Positions 54,600-64,000 of a stretch of 64,000 nucleotides of DNA are shown here, piece by piece. The stretch is taken from contig OX638130.1 in NCBI GenBank assembly GCA_951804985.1, forward strand, positions 4,802,501-4,866,500. Direction: 5' to 3'. The notes beneath the pieces are model-generated. The model searched no databases and was not told the origin of the DNA. It worked only from the letters and a program-made list of their open reading frames with translations. A program made the translations under genes and the position numbers. Within the stretch, counting starts at the first letter, position 1. Each line of letters starts with the position of its first letter. This DNA comes from Dryomyza anilis. Lineage: Eukaryota; Arthropoda; Insecta; Diptera; Dryomyzidae.

Positions 54600-57095
54600 A
54601 TTGTAAAAATTTGAATTTTTAAGGAAAAATTAAATTGCTAGTGAAAAATTGAATTTTTTTGCAAAAAATGGAATTTCTAGTGAAAAATGTAATTTTTAGT
54701 TATAATTTTTAATTGTAATGAAAAATTGAATTTTTATTGAAAATTTGAATTTTGTTAGTGATATATTTAATTTTTAGTTAAAAATTGAATTTTTAGTGAA
54801 AATTTGAATTTTTAGTGAAAATTTGAATTTTTAGTGAAAATTTGAATTTTTAGTGAAAATTTGAATTTTTAGTGAAAATTTGAATTTTTAGTGAAAATTT
54901 GAATTTTTAGTGAAAAATTGAATTTTTAGTGAAAAATTGAATTTTTAGTAAAAAAGTGAATTTTTAGTGAAAAATTGAATTTTTAGTGAAAAATTGAATT
55001 TTTAGTGAAAAATTGAATTTTTAGTGAAAAATTGAATTTTTAGTGAAAAATTGAATTTTTAGTGAAAAATTGAATTTTTAGTGAAAAATTGAATTTTTAG
55101 TGAAAAATTGAATTTTTAGTGAAAAATTGAATTTTTAGTGAAAAATTGAATTTTTAGTGAAAAATTGAATTTTTAGTGAAAAATTGAATTTTTAGTGAAA
55201 AATTGAATTTTTAGTGAAAAATTGAATTTTTAGTGAAAAATTGAATTTTTAGTGAAAAATTGAATTTTTAGTGAAAAATTGAATTTTTAGTGAAAAATTG
55301 AATTTTTAGTGAAAAATTGAATTTTTAGTGAAAAATTGAATTTTTAGTGAAAAATTGAATTTTTAGTGAAAAATTGAATTTTTAGTGAAAAATTGAATTT
55401 TTAGTGAAAAATTGAATTTTTAGTGAAAAATTGAATTTTTAGTGAAAAATTGAATTTTTAGTGAACAATTGAACTTTTAGTGAACAATTGAACTTTTAGT
55501 GAAAAATTGAATTTTTAGTGAAAATTTGAATTTTTATTGAAAATTTGAATTTTTAGTGAAAATTTTAATTTTTATTTGGATTTTTTTTTACTGAAAAATT
55601 GAATTTTTAGTGAAAAATTAAATTTTTAGTGAAAAATTAAATTTTTAGTAAATTTGAATTTTTAGTGAAAATTTGAATTTTTAACCAAAATTTGAATTTT
55701 TAGTGAAAAATTAAATTTTTAGTGAAAAATTAAATTTTTAGTGAAAAATTTAATTTTTTGTGAAAATTTGAATTTGAGTGAAAATTTTAGTGAAAAATTG
55801 AATTTTTAGTGAAAGTTTGATTTTTTAGTGAAAATTTTCATTTTTAGTGAAATTTTACATTTTTAGTTAAAATTTGAAATGTTTCTAGTGAAAATTTGAA
55901 TTTTTAGTGAAAATTGCAATTTTTAGTGAAAAATTGAATTTTTAGTGAAAAATTGAATTTTTAGTCAAAATTGAATTTTTAGTGAAAAATTTAATTTTTA
56001 GTGAAAATTTGAATTTGAGTGAAAATTTTAGTGAAAAATTGAATTTTTAGTGAAAATTTGATTTTTTAGTGAAAATTTGAATTTTTTGTGAAAATTTGAA
56101 TATTAGTGAAAATTTGAATTTTTGGTGAAACTTAGAATTTATAGTGAAAATTAGAATTTTTAGTGAAAATTTAAATTTTTCGTGAAAATTAGAATTTTTA
56201 GTGAAAATTTGAATTTTTCGTGAAAATTTGAATTTTTCGTGAAAATTTGAATTTTTAGTCAAAATTCGTCAAAATTTAATTTTTAGTGAAAATTTGAATT
56301 TGAGTGAAAATTTTAGTGAAAAATTGAATTTTTAGTGAACATTTGATTTTTTTAGTGAAAATTTTCATTTTTAGTGAAAATTTGAATTTTATGTGAAAAT
56401 TTAAATTTTTCGTGAAAATTAGAATTTTAAGTGAAAATTTGAATTTTTATTGAAAAATTTAATTTTTAGTGAAAATTTTAATTTTTAGTGAAAATTTGAT
56501 TTTTTAGTGAAAATTTGAATTTTTAGTGAAAATTTGAATTTTTGGTGAAAATTAGAATTTATAGTGAAAATTAGAATTTTTAGTGAAAATTTAAATTTTT
56601 CGTGAAAATTAGAATTTTTAGTGAAAATTTGAATTTTTCGTGAAAATTTGAATTTTTAGTCAAAATTTGTCAAAATTTAATTTTTAGTGAAAATTTGAAT
56701 TTGAGTGAAAATTTTAGTGAAAAATTGAATTTTTAGTGAACATTTGATTTTTTAGTGAAAATTTTCATTTTTAGTGAAAATTTGAATTTTATGTGAAAAT
56801 TTAAATTTTTCGTGAAAATTAGAATTTTAAGTGAAAATTTGAATTTTTAGTGAAAAATTTAATTTTTAGTGAAAAATTTAATTTTTAGTGAAAATTTGAT
56901 TTTTTAGTGAAAATTTGAATTTTTTTTAGTGAAAATTTGAATTTTTAGTGAAAATTTGAATTTTTAGTGAAAATTTGAATTTTTGGTGAAAATTAGAATT
57001 TATAGTGAAAATTTGAATTTTTAGTGAAAATTTGAATTTTTCGTGAAAATTTTAATTTTTCCTGAAAATTTTAATTTTTCGTGAAAATTTTAATT
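54600..57095. repeat. Major 19-bp satellite-like array, with 401-bp higher-order repeat
   Basis: Roughly 130 units by length. From about 54,900 to 55,480 they are almost identical copies of TTTTTAGTGAAAAATTGAA. Beyond 55,500 units diverge (AGTG kept; TTTGAA, TTTAAA and TCGTG variants). A segment beginning TGAGTGAAAATTTTAG recurs at 55,775, 56,016, 56,301 and 56,702; the last two are near-identical over about 400 bp. It lies upstream of OBP-3 (about 200 bp from its ATG). Confidence 0.95.
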
Positions 57096-57740
57096 TTTAA
57101 ATATAAAATACATAAACATTAAAATATTGTTATTACTAAATTTTTTGCAAAATGAAAATAATAATATTTTCAAGTGTAATTGTTTTATTTTAAATTTAAT
57201 TACTTTATAACAATTGATTGAATAAATAAGTTAAAAATCAAAATTAATTTAAAACTTTTTAAATTGAGGGAGTTTTAAACGAAAGTATCTTTAAAAAGAT
57301 ATCAGATTCCCAGCATCAGTAGCAGGCGTTCCAGCAGAAAATGCGCAAATACGAAGTATTCAATGTGGCAACTCTACTCCCTTTTTCTGCTTTTGCTAAA
57401 TGGCAGCTAAAATCAATTGTAGCAACAGGCGCACAGTAATATTAGTCAACTGCTTGATAAGTAAATGCACAAAGATCTGGCAGCACCATCCAACAACGCA
57501 CCATAGAGAAAGAAATCAATTTTTCAATTTCTTGTTGATCACCAGGCGCCCAGAAAACGTGATAGGTGTTTGCCGCCTATGTGCGAAAGTTTACTGTGTT
57601 CTAACGTTGCACCATTACTCATGCACTCTCCTGCGCTCTTTGTGCTCTATATGCAGCGCACTATAGTTGACTCGCTCTAACACACAGCGATGGCAAGCAG
57701 CAGCAGGTGCCTGGATGGGTGGGTGGTTGTAAACATTGCA
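57096..57740. other. Intergenic DNA grading into a GC-richer segment
   Basis: AT-rich to about 57,300, then more complex sequence. An 88-codon frame at 57,400-57,666 starts ATGGCAGCTAAAATC and lacks any recognised domain. It may be part of an upstream exon but cannot be supported. Confidence 0.35.
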
Positions 57741-57860
57741 AATTGCGCGCGCAAAATGGCGTCATAAATTTGCGCGCCAAATGTGCAAAATTCATTTTGT
57801 GTGATGTGTTGTTGGAGTCTCTGGCCGCCTGTTGTTTTATATCGATTCGGTTTTAAGTGG
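57741..57860. promoter_or_regulatory. Possible promoter with an E2F-like site
   Basis: TTTGCGCGCCAAA at about 57,769-57,781 contains the E2F/DP consensus TTTGGCGC on the - strand. GCGCGCGCAAAATGGCG lies about 20 bp upstream, and TATCGATTCGG (DRE-like) at 57,840. The GC-rich, CG-containing composition contrasts with both flanks. No coding exon could be attached on either strand. Confidence 0.35.
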
Positions 57861-58939
57861 AATTTTGATGATTTCAATGCAGCGTTGCAAATTTTTTACA
57901 ATGCGAATTTAAAATTCGTTTTTAGTATAAAATTTGAAGTTCGCTATAGTTTTGGTAGCAAATTAAATAAGAAAGACTCAAATTGTTTGGTTATATGTGT
58001 TTTTATTTTATTTCTTTATTTATTTTGTTATTAATTAAATTGTTTGTTGCTTTTGTTTTATTTTTAGTTAAATATATTTATAATATATATAATGTATATT
58101 AATAATATTAATGAATTACATGCATATTTTATATATTAGTTACTTAAAATGAACTCGATTATACAATGAATACAATACAATGAATTTTTATTAATATTTT
58201 TCTTTTTGTTTGTCTTGCTAAAATGAATAATATGTTTTATTTTATATGATTTTTTAATAATTAATAATGCTAAAACTGATGTTTTTATTGCATGCTTAAA
58301 ATGTTTTAATTGAATTTAATGCATAAATTAATTGCTATATATTTGTTAATATATTATTTTAATATAATTTTATAAAATTTAAATATATGGTAAGTATAGG
58401 ATGTATGTGTGTCTGCTTTATGGGTTCTAATTTACAAATGATATTTGAGATGAGAAATATGAAAAAGAAGTTATAGTAATGAGGAAATTCAAAATTAAAT
58501 AAAAAATCAAATTTTATTTTAAAGTTTGCTCTTTTTTCATTTTTTTTTCTGAAGAGTTATAAAAATTCAAACTGATTTTAAAGTTCTGTAAATAGCGCTT
58601 GCATTAAAATTCATTTCAAAAATGTTTATTTTTCAAATTTCTGTGAATTCTGTAGAATTCTATAGCTGAATTTTAGCTATAACTCATTTTTGAATGTATG
58701 AAAATAATAGGAATACAGTTCATAGTAACTATTTTTTGTTTTATAATCGTTTTTTTTAATAGATATTAAAACCGTATTTTCAAGAAGGTTTATTTGTCAT
58801 TTTCTTGCAGTTTGCAAAGTCACTTCGACGCCCATTACGAATATTTTATATAAAAATGTCCACAGCAAAATAGAAAAAATGTTTTTTTTTTTAATAGGGG
58901 TCGTCGAATTTTTGATTATTTCAGCTTTCAGTTTTAAAT
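57861..58939. other. AT-rich intergenic DNA, no gene seen
   Basis: Nothing recognised. Confidence 0.45.
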
Positions 58940-59835
58940 TTAAAAATTAAAAGAGTCAATAGTTCAAAAGATGCCAACTTCAGTTTTAAAAAGTTTCTAA
59001 AGTAACATTTAAAAGAATCAACAGTTTAAAAGATGCAAATTTCAGTTTCAAAAATTTCCCAAATTGAAAAAGTCAAACGTTCAAAAGATGCATATTTAAT
59101 TTTCAAAAATGTCCCAAATTGAAAGAGTCAACAGTTCAAAAGATACAAAACTTTTCAAAAAGTTCACAAATTTCAATTTTAAAATGTTCCCCAATTGAAA
59201 ATTAAAAAAGTCAACAGTTCAAAAGATATACAAATTTTGGTTTTAAAAATTTCATAAATTAAAAATTCGAAGGGTCAACAGTTTAAAAGATTCAAAAGGT
59301 ACACAATTTTTTAAAAAGTTCACAAATTTCAATTTTAAAATGTTCCCCAATTAAAAATTAAAAAAGTCAACAGTTCAAAGGATACAAATTTTGGTTTTAA
59401 AAAGTTCATAAATTAAAAATTCGAAGGGTCAACAGTTTAAAAGATTCAAAAGTCAGTTGCAATAAGTTCCTTAATTAAAAATTAAATGTGTGAACAGTTC
59501 AAAAGATGTAAATTTCCAAAATAAAAATTTAAAGTATCAACCGTTCAAAAGTTGCAAATTTCAGTTACAAAAAGTTTCCAAATTGAAAGAGCCGACAGTT
59601 CAAAAGTTGCATTTTTCAGTTTCAAAATGTTCCCCAATTAAAAATTAAAATAGTAAACAGTTCAAAAGATGCATATTTCAGTTACAAAATGTTTCGCAAT
59701 TAAAAATTAAAAGTGCCAACAGCAAAAAGATGCAAACATTAGTTACAAAAAGTTTCTAAATTAAAAATTTGAAGAGTCCACAGTGCAAATGATGCAAATT
59801 TAAGATTTAAAAAGTCCCAAATTAAAAATTAAAAT
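58940..59835. repeat. ~50-60-bp degenerate tandem repeat (GTCAACAGTTCAAAAGATGC)
   Basis: About sixteen units of AAAAATTAAAAGAGTCAACA, GTTCAAAAGATGCAAATTTC and AGTTTTAAAAAGTTCC-like text. A longer segment (CAATTTTAAAATGTTCCCCA onward) repeats at about 59,178 and 59,331, giving a ~150-bp superunit. Confidence 0.8.
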
Positions 59836-61950
59836 TTTTAGAGATTTTGTGGATCAAAAGGTCGAATAATAATAGCTCTAAAGATGGCCTTTTGTACAAA
59901 TCCAAAAGGAAAGAGTATTTAGAATTGAGAAATTGAAAAAATCCTGTAATAATTTTAGATTACTATAAAATTCATGAAGATTATATGGACCAGAACGTCT
60001 AATATTTTTAGCTCTCAAGAGTTTACAGAAGTGTTAAAGATTTTGTCATTCTATTTTGTAGTTTTTTATTAAAGAACTGTTAAAATCTGTCATTAATATG
60101 CATTTTTTTCATAGATTTCTTTAAATTGATGTCTTTGGCAAATAACAAAAAAAGGAGAAAAAAGAGTTTTCAGAATTTTTAGCATTTTAGAACTGAAAAT
60201 AGAAACGAAATTTGGTATTTTTTTTTTTACATCTAAGCAGCTGCTTGAAGATTGTGTGAAAGAATGTAAAGACTTTTATAGATTTCTGAAGGTTATAGAA
60301 TTAAGAAATGTGAAAAAAGCCTTGACTGAGTTAGTTTTTTTTTACATTTACATAGATTCTTGGAGATTGGAGCAAGGTCTAGTATTAATAGCTCGAATTA
60401 TTATCTATCTATCTAAAAAATTCAAGATTTAAGAAGATAATAGCACTGAGTAATATAAACAAAGTCAAGACAACGTTATATTAAATGATAATGTTACAGA
60501 GCTGAGATACTAAACAGTCAAATTTATTTTTATTTTTGCCAATTTTTGAAGATTGCGTTCAACTCAAGAAAAAAATTTCTTGTTTTGAAGCTCAATATTC
60601 TACAAATAAAAGCGGATAGTAGTTTGAAATAGTTTGAAGAAGAAATGCACAAAAGGAATACTGCATAAAATGATATTATTTCGAATTTTGAATAGGTTAT
60701 AGAACTCAGAATGTAGCAAAGACATTTTTTTTTAAATCTTCAAGATTGTATGTGACTCAAGAACTGAAATTTCTTGTTTTGAAGCACAATATTCTACAAA
60801 TAAAAGTGGATAGTAGTTTGAAATAGTATGAAGAAGAAATGCACAAAAGGAATACTGCATAAAATGATATTATTTCGAATTTTTAATAGGTTATAGAACT
60901 CAGAATGTTGCAAAGTCATTTTTTTTAAATCTTGAAGATTGTATGTGACTCAAGAACTGAAATTTATTGTTTTGAAGCTCAATATTCAGCAAATAAAAGC
61001 GGATAACAGTTTGAAATAGTTCGAAGAAGAAATGAACAAAAGGTATAATCCATAAAATGATATTATTTCGAATTTTGAATAGGTTATACATATCAGAATG
61101 TAGCAAAGTCATTTTTTTTAATCTTGAAGATTGTATGTACCTCAAGAACTGAAATTTCTTCTTTTAAAGAAATATATTTTAAAAATAAAACTGGAAAAGA
61201 GTTTAAAATAGTTCGAAGAAGAAATGCACAAAAGGAATTCTGTTCAAAATGAACTTGTTTGCGAATTTATAAAAGGTTATAGAACTGAGAAGGTAACAAA
61301 GTCATTGTTTTCTAATTTTGAGTGATTCTTGAAGATTGTGTGAATCTCGAAAACTAAAATTTCCTTTTTTTTAAGCTCTATATTCTATAAATAAAAGAAG
61401 TAAAGTGCTTGAAGTCAGTCAACGAAATGCACAAAGGAATTCTGCTTAAAATGATATTGTTTTCTAATTTCTTAGAGGTTATAAAACTTGAAAAATTTAA
61501 CTAAGTCAATTTATAAGATTCTTAAAGATTATGTGAACCTTGAAAACTCAAATTTATGATTTTGAAGCACTGTATTCCACAAATAAAAGCGGAAAAAAGG
61601 TTGAAATAAGTCGACGAAATTCACAAAAGGAATTCTACATAAAACAAACGTGTTTTTAAATTTTTAAAAAAATTATAGAACTGAAAACTTAACAATTTTA
61701 CTTATTTTGACAGATTCTTGAAGATTGTGTTAACCTGGAGAAGCGAAATGTCTTGTTTTGAAGCTCCATATACAAATGAAAGCGGAAATGAGTTTGAAAT
61801 AGGGCGCAGAAATTCCCAACATGAATTCTGCTTAAAATGACCATGCCTTTAATTTTGTAGAGATTATAGAACTGAGAAAAGCAACAAAGTATTTTTTTTT
61901 TAAATTTTCACAGATCCGTAAAAATAAAAATTTGTTAAAAATACATTTAA
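59836..61950. repeat. ~190-bp tandem repeat, about eight copies
   Basis: Unit landmarks: TTGAAGATTGTATGTGACTC, CTGAAATTTCTTGTTTTGAA, GCTCAATATTCTACAAATAA, AAGAAGAAATGCACAAAAGG and GGTTATAGAACTCAGAATG. Clear copies start near 60,548, 60,735, 60,925, 61,120, 61,325, 61,525 and 61,715, with older relatives from 59,940. Copies at 60,548-61,120 are the most alike. Antisense frames in it are not genes. Confidence 0.85.
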
Positions 61951-63195
61951 AAAAAAAACGAAAATGCCCTTGGGCTCTTCGAAATGTTAGCTGCTTTTTT
62001 AGTCTGTCAAAAGTCGTCTATCTATCTCTATCAATAAAACCTTAACCGCTATTTTATAAGATAAAGAATTCATTATCTGTTCTAAGAAAAGCTACGCACG
62101 TTCGCCAAATTACAGCCAACTGCGCGGCGTAATAAATTTTCTTATCAGCAAAATTTACGCACTTTTGTTGATAATAAAAGGTTTTTTGTAATATTAAAAA
62201 AAATATATATATGCTATAAATAGACAAAAAAAGAAAAAAAAAAAACATAAAGTTATGTAAAACAGTTTGGCAAGTTATAGTTATAATATGTATTTCATAT
62301 AATGTACAATGCTTAATAATTTAATTATTTTAATTTAGCATATTTAAAATTGTAAATATATATATTAAATGTTAATGGTATTCGAATCAAATTTACAGTT
62401 TTTGTTTTGTTTATTTTAGCAGCATTTTTTAAACATTTAATGTTTTAGTATTTTATAATTATTATTTTATATTTATAATTATATTTAATAATTATTATAA
62501 TTAAAATAAAACAAGTTGATTGTTTTGTGTGTTGCATAAATTGCGAGCATATAGAAAAGTATACGTTTTATTTGCCATTTTTCTTTTGAAAGTTTATTTT
62601 TAAAGTCGATTTGAAATAAAATTTTAAACTTTAAATGTCGTTTATCGGTTAAAAATTGTGTTTTTTTTTAGTTTTAAAATTATTACTGGTTTTTACAGCA
62701 ATTTAAATTTTAATTAAAATAATTTTTTATTGAAATTTTTTATTTAAAATTTTTTGTTTTAATTTTTTTTTTTCTTAAAATTTGTTTTTTTAAATTTTTC
62801 TCTTAAAATACTTTATTTCAATTTTTATCTCGAATTTTTTTCTTATATTTTTTATATTTATTTATCTTAAATATTAAAATTTTTATAAAATTAATTATTG
62901 TTAGTTTTTTAAAAATAAATATTAGTTTTTTTATATTAAGTTTAAACTTATGTGTTAAATACTGTTTAGTTTTAAAGTTTATTTTGAAATATTGAGCAAT
63001 TTTCTTGAAAAATTAAATTTCGCTTAAATGTTTGCAACTTAAGTCATGGAAGTGTCTGTCGCTTAAACTAGTCTGCAGTATTTTTTTATTTTACTTTTTA
63101 AAAAGGGCTCGTGATGTATACGGATTCGTGCTCAAAAGGTATTAACCATCAAATTTTACTAAATAAAAAGATCGATTTGTTTCAAATTCTTGGCA
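61951..63195. other. AT-rich intergenic DNA, no gene seen
   Basis: A slightly more complex patch at 61,970-62,170, otherwise T-rich sequence. The 64-codon - strand frame at 62,054-62,248 has no support. Confidence 0.45.
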
Positions 63196-63945
63196 GTCGA
63201 TACGATATGTTGCAAATACGAAGAACACACGTAAAACATACGTAAAATATACGTAAAAGTTATGTAAAAGATACGTAAAATATAAGTAAAGAATACGTAA
63301 AAGATACTTAATAAATGTGCAACAAATTCATAACAAATATGTTACGAATACGCTATAGATACGTACAAAATATGTACAAGATACATAACAGATACGCAAC
63401 AGTTAGTTAACAGATAGTTAACCGATACACAACAGATAAGTCGCAGATACGCAACAGATACGCAACAATACGTAACCGATACGCAAAAGAATGGATAATA
63501 TAAACGCAACAGATACGTAAAAGACGCGTTTAAGTTATGTAAAAGATACGTACAAGATACGTAAAAGATACGTAAAAGATACGTACAAGATACGTAAACG
63601 ATACGTACAAATTACGTTAAAGATGCGTTAAATATACGTTAAAAATTCGTACAAGATATGTAAAATATACATAAAAATATATCAAATATACGTCGTAACA
63701 TATACGCAACATATACGCAACATATACGTAACAGATACGTAAAAAATATATTAAAGATGCGTAAAAGATATTTAACAAATACGCAATAAATACGTAACAG
63801 ATAAGTAACAAAAAAGGCAAAATATACACAACAATTACGTCAGAAATACGTACTAAATACGTAATAGTTAAGTAAAAGATACATAACAGCTACGTTACGA
63901 ATACGTAAAAGTTACGAAATTGGAATTGTATCGTAAATTTGAATA
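63196..63945. repeat. GATACGTAAAA / GATACGCAACA ~10-11-bp tandem repeat
   Basis: About 65 short units with TACGTA (a palindrome) as the constant core. GTAAAAGATAC- and GCAACAGATAC-type units form separate sub-blocks. CpG-containing units inside AT-rich DNA. It runs to within about 55 bp of the window end. Confidence 0.9.
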
Positions 63946-64000
63946 TTTGTGAATCAAAATGTTACCGAAGCCGATACGAAATACGTTGGGTATGTTTAAT

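Noticed and set aside
56047..56262. 71-codon frame with NSNFHEKFKFS repeats
   Set aside because: A translation of the 19-bp satellite; no independent coding evidence.
54600..57095. CRISPR-like array
   Set aside because: Units are contiguous with no unique spacers, and the sequence is eukaryotic.
57400..57666. 88-codon frame starting ATGGCAGC
   Set aside because: Composition is gene-like but there is no domain, no clear splice partner and no poly(A) context; left as intergenic.

Overview
This window is eukaryotic and reads as the genome of a higher fly (Diptera, possibly tephritid-like). Spliced genes with GT/AG introns, several only 57-71 bp long, sit in very AT-rich intergenic DNA. Coding exons carry the Gln, Ala, Ser and Asn runs typical of brachyceran regulatory proteins. 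There are three insect odorant-binding protein (OBP) genes, and many TA-flanked miniature transposons. I see no operon, CRISPR array, rRNA gene or convincing tRNA gene.

Layout. 1-7,300: transposon remnants (fold-back Tc1/mariner piece, a long-inverted-repeat MITE, a Helentron-like element) and simple repeats. 7,314-20,098: a large nuclear-protein locus. A 1,444-codon exon encodes a lysine/aspartate-repeat, AT-hook-like, coiled-coil protein. It is followed by six well-supported exons encoding a Cys-rich putative zinc-binding domain and a long Gln/Ala-rich C-terminal region. The long exon is probably spliced to the six, but a poly(A) signal just after its stop leaves two isoforms or two genes possible. 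20,100-28,860: gene-free AT-rich DNA with several degenerate tandem repeat families. 28,861-35,362: nested transposons. A Helentron-like element is split by three copies of a small MITE and by a 3.6-kb inverted-repeat element, which itself holds a broken mariner and a larger MITE. 36,700-54,410: gene-rich part with OBP-1 (+), OBP-2 (+), an ABCB10-type mitochondrial half-transporter (+) and OBP-3 (-), the last two convergent. MITEs, a truncated LINE tail and expanded 19-bp repeat arrays lie between and inside these genes. 54,600-64,000: a 2.5-kb 19-bp repeat array, a short GC-richer segment with an E2F-like palindrome, and three further tandem repeat families.

Function. The three OBPs are secreted six-cysteine carriers of small hydrophobic ligands. 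OBP-1 and OBP-2 are clear tandem paralogues; OBP-3 is more distant. The ABC protein has a basic N-terminus suited to mitochondrial import and a complete nucleotide-binding domain. The large Cys-rich protein looks like a nuclear or chromatin factor, but I could not name it.

Most distinctive: a 19-bp unit built on an odd palindrome (AAAAATT-G-AATTTTT joined by AGTG, AGTT or ACTG) forms long arrays in an OBP intron, in an ABCB10 intron and beside OBP-3, with different dominant variants at different arrays. Near-single units occur at about 4.5-4.8 kb.
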